Source of the DNA: an uncultured Subdoligranulum sp.
Lineage (GTDB): Bacteria; Bacillota; Clostridia; Oscillospirales; Ruminococcaceae
Direction: 5' to 3'
Assembly (NCBI GenBank): GCA_904374465.1
Contig: CAJFFY010000007.1
Location: 1-64,000, forward strand
Length of the DNA: 64,000 nt
Shown here: piece after piece, positions 8,294 through 16,083 of the stretch
How the letters are laid out: every line of letters begins with the position of its first letter
Numbering within the stretch: the stretch's first letter is position 1
The notes under the pieces: model-generated
What the model was told of the DNA's origin: nothing
Seen by the model: the letters and a program-made list of their open reading frames with translations, nothing else
The model's database searches: none
Translations under genes and position numbers: made by a program

Positions 8294-8374
8294 ATTATAC
8301 ACGATTTACCTTGAAGAAACCTTGAAAAACTTCGGTTTCTTTTTAAGGACATTTCAAGGCGAAGACGTTATACT
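8294..8374. promoter_or_regulatory. Divergent promoter region with 11-bp tandem operator
   Basis: The minus-strand -10 for the regulator gene is a perfect TATAAT (8294-8299). Just upstream lie ACCTTGAAGAA (8308-8318) and ACCTTGAAAAA (8319-8329), a tandem repeat with exact 11-bp spacing, the usual geometry for an OmpR-family dimer. It covers the regulator's -35 position, suggesting autoregulation. A third half-site on the opposite strand (TTCAAGG at 8353-8359) is close to the plus-strand -10 TATACT (8369-8374). The plus -35 is poor, as expected for an activator-dependent promoter. Confidence 0.6.
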
Positions 8375-8404
8375 GGATGCATACCACAAAGGAGGGTACA
8401 CAGG

Positions 8405-10678
8405 ATGAAACGATACAGAAGGACCGCTTTGTGCATGGCACTGGCTCTGGGATTAACGGCCTGCGGCAGCAAAACGGCAGAAGTTCCCAGCAGCAGCGCC
8501 ACGGCGACCGCTGCCGGCGAAACCCAGATGGGGCGCTGGGTGGAAAGCCAGCTGGATCTGGGGGGACGGGAAATTGCCGGAGGCCCCACCTTGCTGGACG
8601 ACGGATCCCTGGTTCTGTATGCCTATGAGGAGGACCCAAACACCCAGGAGGTCGGCGCATTGACAAAAATGACCTCCACCGATAACGGAGAAACCTGGAG
8701 TGAGGAAGATACCGGCTGGAACGACCAGGTGGAAGGCTTTGTCATCCATGTCTGGAATGGAAGCGACGGTACTGCCTGTCTTTCCAGCGTGGTGCTGGGA
8801 GAGGACGGCCGTGCCAGCAACGGCTACCAGTTTTACCTGCAAAAAACGGGCGGCGCGCTGGAGCCGCTGACCATTGATGAACTGGATTCCGTTTACGAAG
8901 CGGTGTTTTATGACGGAAACCTCTGTCTGTTTCATCAGTCGTACAGCGAAAGCGGTGGGCACAGTTTGCTCACCAACTACAACCTGGAAACAGGGGAATC
9001 CCAGAATATCACCCTGGACGAAGCGGTCAGTTCCAGCGGCGGCATACAGCCCACCGTGGCAGGGGATAAACTGTTCTTTCTCTATTATGCAGAAAGCTCC
9101 ATGCCTTTGATGGAACTCCATCCGCAGGACGGCAGCTGCACCCAGGTCCTGGACAGCCTGAGTGAAGCCATCTCTCCCAGTGCCTTGGTGGGGGACAGCG
9201 ACGGGGCACTCTATTATCCCGCCCAGGATGGTATCTACCGGCTGGCACCGGGCGGCACGCTGCCCGAACAGGTGGTGCCGGGGGAAGGCACAGCGCTGAG
9301 CGTTATCAGCAACTATCCCACAGCCATCTGCCGTGCGGCCAACGGAGATTTTCTGGTAACTCAGTTCGGGGATAATTCTGACCACAAAATCTACCGCTAC
9401 CATTACGATGAAACGCTACCCACCCATGCGGAGACCACACTTACAGTCTGGTCTTTGCAGGACTCTGCCACCGCACGGGCAGCCATCAACCTGTACAAGC
9501 AGGAGCATCCCGATGTGGATGTGACCTTCACGGTGGCCGTATCCGAGGATGTTCAGGACAAAACCGCTGCCCGCAACGATGCGCTGACCCAGCTGAACAC
9601 CCAGCTGCTGGCCGGGGAAGGACCCGATTTGCTGATTCTGGACGGGGTGAGCTATGAAACGTATGCGGACAAAGGGCTTCTTGCAGACCTCAGCGATACG
9701 CTGCCCTTGGCAGACCTGGAGAAAAATCTGACCGATCCCTTTGTGGAGGACGGAAAAGTCTACGCCATGCCGGCCCGGTTCAGTGTGCCGATACTCTTCG
9801 GAGACGAAGGAACGTTGGATGGACTGACCGACCTGGCCGCGGTGCAGCAGGCGGTGCTGGAGGCCCCGGCACGCCCCACCACAGACGATTACAATCCGCT
9901 TTCCGAAGAAGAACGCTATGCCATGCGCTTCACCTGCGCCGAGGACTTTGCCGAATTTTTGCTGCCGGTCACCGCAAACGCCATACTGCAGGAAAATACC
10001 CTCAACGAGGACGCATTGCGCCAGGTGATGACCTTCGTGGAATCGGTATCTTCCTATTATGATGTAAAGGACAGTGTTTCGGACAACACCTGGTCTTCCG
10101 CACAGAGCTGGACGGGGACCGACGTGATTACCGTCGACTCCCAGCAGGCGGAATATTCCCAGATGGGCCGTGCCCGTTACGGCTGGTTCTCTATGGATAC
10201 CCCGTACTCGCTGCTGACCATGGCCCGTTCGGAATCTCCGCAGGACCCATCGGCGGAAGACGTCCCCTGCAATATCATACTGCGTCCCGGGCTTACTTCC
10301 GGCGCCTATGCACCGAAGGTTCTGGTGAGCGTCAATGCCGGCAGTGGTCATCTGGATCAGGCCAAGGAACTGGCCGCCGCCTTCTTTGCCACCGGCGTAC
10401 AGGGGTCCTACTACAGCGACGGGATGACCGTGCGCACCGATTGCCTGGACCAGAAGGTGCAGGATGTGCTGAACGATGAACATGCTTCCGCCGATGCCGT
10501 AAGAACCGATATCCGGGAACTGCTGAGCAGCTGCACCACCCCGGTTCTGGTGCCGGCGCTTTTGCAGGACAGCTTCCTGGAGCACACACAGGCCATCATC
10601 CAGGGGCAGGAGACCGCCGAGGACGCCGTACAAGGCATCCGGGGGGATATCAGCCTCTATCTGGCGGAACAGTCATGA
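8405..10678 (+). CDS. Lipoprotein fusing an Asp-box propeller-like domain to an ABC solute-binding domain
   Basis: The 757-residue protein begins with a lipoprotein signal peptide (lipobox LTAC, Cys near residue 20) and a Ser/Thr/Ala linker. Residues about 40-340 are beta-rich and contain an Asp-box, STDNGETW, near 95-102, typical of sialidase/BNR propellers. From about 344 (TTLTVWSL) to the end it reads as a family-1 extracellular solute-binding protein, with EGPDLLILDG near 407 and a YAMPARF segment. Such a binding domain delivers a sugar or peptide to the two permeases encoded next. The fusion is unusual, as most family-1 binding proteins have about 420-550 residues. GGAGGG precedes the start. 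Confidence 0.85.
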   Translation: MKRYRRTALCMALALGLTACGSKTAEVPSSSATATAAGETQMGRWVESQLDLGGREIAGGPTLLDDGSLVLYAYEEDPNTQEVGALTKMTSTDNGETWSEEDTGWNDQVEGFVIHVWNGSDGTACLSSVVLGEDGRASNGYQFYLQKTGGALEPLTIDELDSVYEAVFYDGNLCLFHQSYSESGGHSLLTNYNLETGESQNITLDEAVSSSGGIQPTVAGDKLFFLYYAESSMPLMELHPQDGSCTQVLDSLSEAISPSALVGDSDGALYYPAQDGIYRLAPGGTLPEQVVPGEGTALSVISNYPTAICRAANGDFLVTQFGDNSDHKIYRYHYDETLPTHAETTLTVWSLQDSATARAAINLYKQEHPDVDVTFTVAVSEDVQDKTAARNDALTQLNTQLLAGEGPDLLILDGVSYETYADKGLLADLSDTLPLADLEKNLTDPFVEDGKVYAMPARFSVPILFGDEGTLDGLTDLAAVQQAVLEAPARPTTDDYNPLSEEERYAMRFTCAEDFAEFLLPVTANAILQENTLNEDALRQVMTFVESVSSYYDVKDSVSDNTWSSAQSWTGTDVITVDSQQAEYSQMGRARYGWFSMDTPYSLLTMARSESPQDPSAEDVPCNIILRPGLTSGAYAPKVLVSVNAGSGHLDQAKELAAAFFATGVQGSYYSDGMTVRTDCLDQKVQDVLNDEHASADAVRTDIRELLSSCTTPVLVPALLQDSFLEHTQAIIQGQETAEDAVQGIRGDISLYLAEQS

Positions 10679-11550
10679 AGCGGAAACTCCGCCTGGCCGC
10701 CCCGCGCATGGGGACTGTAAAACGAACTCCGTCGGCCCTGGCAGCCTACCTCTTTCTGGCGCCCAGCCTTGCGGGCGTGACGATTTTCCTTCTAGCGCCC
10801 TTTGTGGAAACCGTGCGGCGCAGTTTCTGCGATACCCTGGGCAAAAACTTCGTGGGGCTGGCCAACTACCGGTCCGTTCTGAGTAACACAGCCTTCCGGC
10901 TGGCCGTCACCAACACGCTGCGTTTCACGGGCGTATGTGTGCCGCTGCTCTTGCTTCTGAGCCTTATCCTGGCCCTGGCGCTGCGTACCCGGGCGCTGAA
11001 AGGAACCCACTGGGCCGAGTGGTACCGCACGACCTTTCTGTTGCCCATGGCCATCCCGGTGGCCAGCATCGCCCTTTTATGGAAGGTCCTCTTTGCGCGC
11101 ACCGGCCTGATCAACAGTGTGCTGGGAACCGAGGTGGATTTCATGGGCACCGAAGGCGCGTTCTGGGTTTTGATTGCCACCTATCTCTGGAAAAACATCG
11201 GCTACGACAGCATCCTCTGGTCCAGCGGGCTGGACGCCATCTCCACCGAACTGTATGAGGCAGCCGCCGTGGACGGCGCCGGGCCCTGGCGGCAGTTCAC
11301 CGCCATCACGCTGCCCAACCTGCTCCCCACCTTACTGGTCACCGGGATTCTCAGCCTGCTCAACACCTACAAGGTCTTCCGGGAAGCCTATCTGGTGGCG
11401 GGGGCCTACCCACAGGACAGCATCTACCTGTTGCAGCACCTCTTCAACAACTGGTTTTTGGCGTTGGATTTACCGCGACTCTGTGCAGCGGCGGTGCTGG
11501 TGGCGCTGGTCTTGCTGGCAGGCATCCTTTGGTTGCTTCGCAGGATGTAA
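10675..11550 (+). CDS. Carbohydrate-type ABC permease (MalF/UgpA-like)
   Basis: This 291-residue permease has about six membrane segments, beginning near residue 20 (AAYLFLAPSLAGVTIFLLAP). The cytoplasmic EAA loop EAAAVDGAGPWRQF is near residue 198 and is the docking site for an ABC ATPase. The start overlaps the stop of the lipoprotein gene by four bases (ATGA). It should pair with the following permease to form the channel. No ATPase gene lies in this operon, so it must use one encoded elsewhere, as MsmK-type shared ATPases allow. Confidence 0.92.
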   Translation: MKRKLRLAAPRMGTVKRTPSALAAYLFLAPSLAGVTIFLLAPFVETVRRSFCDTLGKNFVGLANYRSVLSNTAFRLAVTNTLRFTGVCVPLLLLLSLILALALRTRALKGTHWAEWYRTTFLLPMAIPVASIALLWKVLFARTGLINSVLGTEVDFMGTEGAFWVLIATYLWKNIGYDSILWSSGLDAISTELYEAAAVDGAGPWRQFTAITLPNLLPTLLVTGILSLLNTYKVFREAYLVAGAYPQDSIYLLQHLFNNWFLALDLPRLCAAAVLVALVLLAGILWLLRRM

Positions 11551-11567
11551 AGGAAAACTACTGTACA

Positions 11568-12392
11568 ATGAAAAAATGGCTTTTGTTGCCCTTTGCACTG
11601 CTGGTCTGGGGCCCGATATGGCTGCTTTTTGCCGGGGCCATTACAGGGGATGCTGAACTACAGGCCACGCTGGGGCCGGCACTGACAAACAGCGGACAGG
11701 CCCGGCTGGTCCTTTTGCCCAGCTGGCCCACCCTGCAAACGATGCTGGAACTCCTACTGGATACCCCGGAATACTTTGTTACTTATTGGAACACCTGCGC
11801 CCAGGTGCTGCCCCAGGTAGCCGGACAGTGCCTGGTGGGGGCGCCTGCCGCCTGGGCACTGTCACGGCTGGTGTTTCCCGGCCGGCGTGCGGTGCGCAGT
11901 CTATACATCGTATTGATGCTGTTGCCCTTTCAGGTCACGATGGTGCCCAGCTATCTGACACTTCATGCGCTGGGGCTGCTGGACACCGTCTGGGCCGTCA
12001 TTCTGCCCGGAGTCTTCAGTACCTTTCCGGTCTTTCTGATGCAGCGCGGATTCGATGCCGTGCCGAAATCGTTGCTGGAAGCTGCCGCCATCGACGGTGC
12101 CGGACTCTGGCAACAGTTTTTCCGCATCGGGTTGCCGGTGGGGCTGCCCGGTGTGCTGGCCGCCATGACCATCGGCTTTCTGGACGCCTGGAACGCCCTG
12201 GAACAACCCATGACTTTTTTGAAAACACCCTCCCTCTGGCCGCTCTCCCTTTACCTGACCAACACCAACGGCAGCAATCTGGCACTGACCATGGCGGCCA
12301 GCCTGGTGATGTTGTTGCCGGCCGTCCTGCTGTTTTCCTTCGGTCAGAAATATCTGGAACAGGGGATTCTGGCCGGAGCCGTGAAAGGATAA
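11568..12392 (+). CDS. Carbohydrate-type ABC permease (MalG/UgpE-like)
   Basis: The protein has 274 residues from the ATG at 11568 (MKKWLLLPFALL). The longer upstream frame would overlap the previous gene. Six membrane segments are predicted and the EAA loop EAAAIDGAGLWQQF is near residue 178. A larger than usual external region follows the first segment (residues about 25-80). The ribosome site (AAAGGA) is about 13 bases from the ATG, longer than ideal. It is the partner of the preceding permease. Confidence 0.9.
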   Translation: MKKWLLLPFALLVWGPIWLLFAGAITGDAELQATLGPALTNSGQARLVLLPSWPTLQTMLELLLDTPEYFVTYWNTCAQVLPQVAGQCLVGAPAAWALSRLVFPGRRAVRSLYIVLMLLPFQVTMVPSYLTLHALGLLDTVWAVILPGVFSTFPVFLMQRGFDAVPKSLLEAAAIDGAGLWQQFFRIGLPVGLPGVLAAMTIGFLDAWNALEQPMTFLKTPSLWPLSLYLTNTNGSNLALTMAASLVMLLPAVLLFSFGQKYLEQGILAGAVKG

Positions 12393-12395
12393 CTC

Positions 12396-12914
12396 ATGAA
12401 ACGTCTGTTTATACTCTTTGTCCTGGCCGCCGCTCTGTGTGCCGGCATGGCCACACTGTGCACAGCTTGCGCTGGCCGGACCGATGCTTCCTCCACACCG
12501 GAAAATACCGGCGCCGCGTCGTCTTCCGCTTCGCAAGAAGCTCCCGCAACGCCGCTTCCCACCGCCACACCGGCGCCCCAGGAGGATACAGTCTCCTTGG
12601 AAGAGCCCGACCTGCAGGGAGTGATCCAGACAGTGGGCCCGGACAGTTTTACCATTTCACCCATTCATCTGCAGTCGGACGGCGCAGTCGCCGTGGCGGC
12701 TGCGGGTGCCTCCGACCAGGAACAAACCGTTACCTTGGCAGGGGCCACCATTGAAACCATGTCGGTCTATAACGGCGGCCACGGAACGCCCCAACCCGCG
12801 GATACCGCCGCCCTCGAAGCAGGCAAGCAGGTCTATCTCTACGGCCAGGACACCGAGACGGGTTTTGCCGCTGACAGGATTCTTGTGCTGGAAATCGAGG
12901 CGGACATCCCATGA
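12396..12914 (+). CDS. Secreted or lipid-anchored protein with Pro/Thr/Ser-rich linker, function unknown
   Basis: This 172-residue protein has an N-terminal signal sequence (MKRLFILFVLAAALCAGM) and a Cys-containing LCTAC site that is a non-canonical lipobox. A low-complexity linker follows at residues 30-68. The C-terminal beta-rich domain from about 70 opens with GVIQTVGPDSFTI, a pattern seen in small OB-like domains of the DUF5666 kind, but I cannot assign it firmly. It sits between the permeases and the membrane-fusion protein, three bases after one and overlapping the other by four. It may be an extracytoplasmic accessory subunit of the transporter. Confidence 0.6.
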   Translation: MKRLFILFVLAAALCAGMATLCTACAGRTDASSTPENTGAASSSASQEAPATPLPTATPAPQEDTVSLEEPDLQGVIQTVGPDSFTISPIHLQSDGAVAVAAAGASDQEQTVTLAGATIETMSVYNGGHGTPQPADTAALEAGKQVYLYGQDTETGFAADRILVLEIEADIP

Positions 12915-14368
12915 GGCTGGCACTGAACCTTCCGGACTGGATCCGGCAAAGTGATCCACAACAGCTGCGGCGGCTTGGAAATCTCGGCAAGTTCTTCGGA
13001 GCGCTGCTGCTCATTACGCTTATCGCCCGAGGCACTTCGGGCGCCACCATGCCGGTGGTCACGCTGCAAGCGCCCACCTCCGGTTCGGTGGAACGAAGCC
13101 TGCAACTGGATGGGACTGTTTCTTATGCCGATGGTGAACCCTTCACCGTTCCCAGCGGTTTGCTGGTCACCGGGGTACCGGTGCAGGTGGGGCAGCAGGT
13201 AAAGGCCGGGGATGTGCTGGCCACCTTTGACGCTGCCGAACTGGACCGGGCGATAGCATCCAAGCAGGCGGAGCTGCAGCAGATGGAGGTCCAGGCCGCC
13301 CAACAGGCCCAAGGGGATACCGCCGACCCCTATAATGCCCAATTGGCCCAGGACCAGCTGGAACGGGCTTACGAAAACACCCAAAAGACTTACGCCGACG
13401 GGCAGGAGAGCGTGGACCGGATGCGCCAGAAGCGCAACGAGGCCGCCCAGGACCTAGAAAATGCCCGCAACGCCCCGCTGGACGAAAGTCTTCCCCAGGC
13501 GGAATCTGAAGCGCAAAAGCAGTCCAATATCCAGGCAGCCACCCAGGCATTGGAAGCAGCCGAAGAGGCGCTTTACCAGGCGGAAAAGGCCGCCGAGAGC
13601 GCCAACGATGCGGCCCTGTCGGCGGCACAGAGCGTGGAAGATACCCGCAACAGTGCCCTGCACGCCCTGGAAAAGGAAGAAGAAACGGTGGCCAAGCAGA
13701 ACGAACTGAATCAGGCCGCGGCGGCAGTCAGCGAGGCCAGTGCCGCCACCTTGCAGGCTCAACTGGATGCCTTGCTGGCACTACAACAGGCGGGAGCTTG
13801 TTACACCGCACCGAAGGGCGGGACTCTCGTTCAGCTGGCCCTCAAAGTGGGGGAGGCAAGTCCCGCCGTGGGGGGCCTGCTGGCCGGTGAGGATGCCGAC
13901 TTCACCCTCTCGGCCGTGCTGAACAAAAACCAGGCGGCCGAGATCACGGTGGGCACGGTACTCCATGTGAACCAGAACAAGAGCAGCGGAGATGCCGCAG
14001 TACAGTACCTTTCGGAAGCCGATGCTAACGGCCAGGTGACGGCCACCGCCACCCTGCCGGAAGGCGCCTGGGCGGCCGGGTCGGCCCGCGTTTCGGCCAC
14101 CGCGCAAAGCGGCCGGCAGGACCTGGTTTTGCCTGTGCAGGCGGTGCGTCATGATGCGGAAGGCACCTTTGTGCTGGCGGCGGAAGCGCAGAATACCGTT
14201 CTGGGATTACAGAACGTGTTGGTCCGTCTGCCGGTCACGGTTCTGGAAGAAGGGGATACCACCGTATCGGTATCGGGTCCGTTGGACACCACCACCCAGG
14301 TGGTGGTCACCAGCGACAAATCGGTACAGGCAGGGGACCGGGTGAGGATTCGGGATGACAATGCTTAA
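12911..14368 (+). CDS. HlyD/MacA-type membrane-fusion (adaptor) protein
   Basis: The 485-residue protein has one membrane segment near 30-48. A first lipoyl half follows (GTVSYADGEPFTVPSG through GQQVKAGDVLATFD, residues about 75-112), then an Ala/Gln/Glu-rich coiled-coil hairpin from about 115 to 290. The second lipoyl half GGTLVQLALKVGEA and beta-barrel domains complete the C-terminus. In Gram-positive bacteria such proteins pair with MacB-like ABC exporters. Here a MacB-like membrane protein follows directly, but no ATPase. It overlaps both neighbours by a few bases, so the whole set is one transcription unit. Confidence 0.85.
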   Translation: MRLALNLPDWIRQSDPQQLRRLGNLGKFFGALLLITLIARGTSGATMPVVTLQAPTSGSVERSLQLDGTVSYADGEPFTVPSGLLVTGVPVQVGQQVKAGDVLATFDAAELDRAIASKQAELQQMEVQAAQQAQGDTADPYNAQLAQDQLERAYENTQKTYADGQESVDRMRQKRNEAAQDLENARNAPLDESLPQAESEAQKQSNIQAATQALEAAEEALYQAEKAAESANDAALSAAQSVEDTRNSALHALEKEEETVAKQNELNQAAAAVSEASAATLQAQLDALLALQQAGACYTAPKGGTLVQLALKVGEASPAVGGLLAGEDADFTLSAVLNKNQAAEITVGTVLHVNQNKSSGDAAVQYLSEADANGQVTATATLPEGAWAAGSARVSATAQSGRQDLVLPVQAVRHDAEGTFVLAAEAQNTVLGLQNVLVRLPVTVLEEGDTTVSVSGPLDTTTQVVVTSDKSVQAGDRVRIRDDNA

Positions 14369-15299
14369 CTATCCGGCGTTGCCGCCTGCACCCCGGCGCT
14401 GGCCCTGGGTGGTATCGCTGGTACTGCTGGCGCTGCTGCAGGTCCTGCTCTGGGGATGGCGGCAGGAACAATACCGCCTGTATGCCACCACCGGGCTGCG
14501 TTTTTCCGAAGTGCTTTCCGAAGAAACGGTGCAAGGAATCCTCGAGCCGGAGGAAGAGGAAACTCTCCCCTCCGGAATCAGCGCCAGTTTCTGGGGACAG
14601 CAGCTTGATTCTGTACAGGGCGCAGGCGGCCGCAAGGCCGAGGAGGTTGTCTGCATCGGCTCCTGGGGCGATGCCAGGGACTGTCTGCCCGTTCGCTACC
14701 AGGCAGGCGGTGCGCCGGGGCTTCTGGGCAAGGAATGTGCCCTTTCGGAGGCCCTGGCCGAAGCACTGTTCGGCAGCACCGATGTAGTGGGGCTTTCGGT
14801 AACCTGGCAGGAACAGATTTATACAGTCTGCGGCGTGTTTGCGGCGACCGACTGTGTGCTGCTGGCCCCCTCCCGGGACCATCTCACCGCTGCAGAACTG
14901 CGCGGGGTATCCGCCGATGCCCCCAAGGAGGATGCCGAACAATGGTGCCTGGCGGTGGGGCTGCCGACACCCCAGGCCATCGTCTACGGGCCGCAGCGCC
15001 TCTGGCTGGCCGACTGTCTGTGCTGGGCGCCCTTGTGGATCCTGGGCCTTGGCTGGTTGGGATGCCTTTTTCACCTGAGCCTTGCCTGGCCCGGCCTTTT
15101 GCGTTGGCTGTTCTGGTTTGCCCTGGCACTGGTGTTTGCCCTGCTGTTGCCCCTGCTTTTGCAGGCATTGCCCGGTTGGCTGGTCCCGGCCCGGTGGAGT
15201 GATATTTCCTTCTGGGAACAACTCTGGCAGAAGATCGGGGAGGGACGCCGGGCTTTGGCCAAGACGCCGCAGCTCTGGCGGGATTACGGACGCCTGTAA
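14355..15299 (+). CDS. MacB/FtsX-like membrane protein, reduced form
   Basis: This 314-residue protein has one N-terminal membrane segment (residues about 17-34), an external domain of about 185 residues and two further membrane segments near 222-244 and 247-275. The external part contains VVGLSVTWQEQIYTVCGVF, which matches the core of MacB periplasmic domains (a conserved Gly, then YxVxGV). Full MacB/FtsX permeases have four segments, so one seems missing. The start may be 14355 or the in-frame ATG at 14361. With the adaptor it could form a sensor or export module. The assignment is tentative because overall conservation is low. Confidence 0.55.
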   Translation: MTMLNYPALPPAPRRWPWVVSLVLLALLQVLLWGWRQEQYRLYATTGLRFSEVLSEETVQGILEPEEEETLPSGISASFWGQQLDSVQGAGGRKAEEVVCIGSWGDARDCLPVRYQAGGAPGLLGKECALSEALAEALFGSTDVVGLSVTWQEQIYTVCGVFAATDCVLLAPSRDHLTAAELRGVSADAPKEDAEQWCLAVGLPTPQAIVYGPQRLWLADCLCWAPLWILGLGWLGCLFHLSLAWPGLLRWLFWFALALVFALLLPLLLQALPGWLVPARWSDISFWEQLWQKIGEGRRALAKTPQLWRDYGRL

Positions 15300-15302
15300 A
15301 GT

Positions 15303-15350
15303 AAAAACGCTTGCTTCGCGGTCTGTGCGAAACAAGCGTTTTTATTTTTT
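15303..15350 (+). terminator. Bidirectional terminator between the transporter operon and the HD gene
   Basis: AAAAACGCTTG at 15303-15313 pairs with CAAGCGTTTTT at 15333-15343, with an inner TTCGC/GCGAA stem. T-runs on both sides serve the plus-strand operon and the minus-strand HD gene. Confidence 0.85.
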
Positions 15351-16005
15351 AAATCATCTTCTGGCCATTGATTTCCAAGGCGAAGGTCTGGCCCAGCACT
15401 TTGGCCGCTTCCCGGCAAAGCCGCATCCGGTCCAGGAAAATCTCAAAATAATCCATCAGGGCACAGGAACTGGTGTCGATGTGCAGCCGCAGCAGGATGG
15501 TGCCATCCTGTACGAGGACCTGGCTTTCCTTTACGGCAAAGTTTACCCGGTCGTGGATATCGAAAGTGCTGGGGTCCTGGTTGCGCACCCGGTTGGTACG
15601 CACATCGGTTTTGTCCGCGAGAATCAGCGCCGCCGCCACGGCGTTGACGGGGTAGGCGGTTCCTTCGTCATGGTTGCCAATGGCCGTGATCACGGTGGCC
15701 ACCTCGTCGGGGGCCGCCCCCATCTTATCAAGAATCCGGAACGCCATGATGGCGCCGCTCTGGGCGTGGTCGTGCCGGTTCACAATGTTGCCGATGTCGT
15801 GCATCCATCCGGCAATGGCGGCCAGTTCCGCGGTGCGCGCATCGTACCCCAGCGTGCGCAGAATCTCGCTGGCCAGGGCGGATACCCGCCCTGCGTGGGC
15901 GTAGCTGTGCTCGGTGTAGCCCAGGGCCGAAAGGCTCTCATCGGCTTTGCGGATATAGCTGTTGATTTCCTCGCTTTTCTTGATTTGCTCCAGATTCAGC
16001 GGCAT
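15349..16005 (-). CDS. HD-domain phosphohydrolase
   Basis: From the ATG at 16005 the product has 218 residues. HD-domain metal ligands are visible: YAHAGRV near residue 36 and MHDIGN near 70, with further His/Asp residues at NHDE near 113 and ILADKTDV near 129. Such proteins hydrolyse phosphate esters of nucleotides or signalling molecules. The substrate cannot be told from sequence. The start was chosen for MPLNLEQ, since the longer frame lacks a ribosome site. It stands alone between two terminator-flanked units. Confidence 0.85.
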   Translation of the reverse strand: MPLNLEQIKKSEEINSYIRKADESLSALGYTEHSYAHAGRVSALASEILRTLGYDARTAELAAIAGWMHDIGNIVNRHDHAQSGAIMAFRILDKMGAAPDEVATVITAIGNHDEGTAYPVNAVAAALILADKTDVRTNRVRNQDPSTFDIHDRVNFAVKESQVLVQDGTILLRLHIDTSSCALMDYFEIFLDRMRLCREAAKVLGQTFALEINGQKMI

Positions 16006-16083
16006 ACAGGACCGTCCTCTCCTATGAGTGATAGTTGTATCATACCGCAACCGCCTGCCGGACACAAGCAAAAATCCGGCGTT

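Noticed and set aside
8453..9403. 316-residue ORF antisense to the lipoprotein gene
   Set aside because: Shadow of a real gene with a signal peptide and solute-binding fold.
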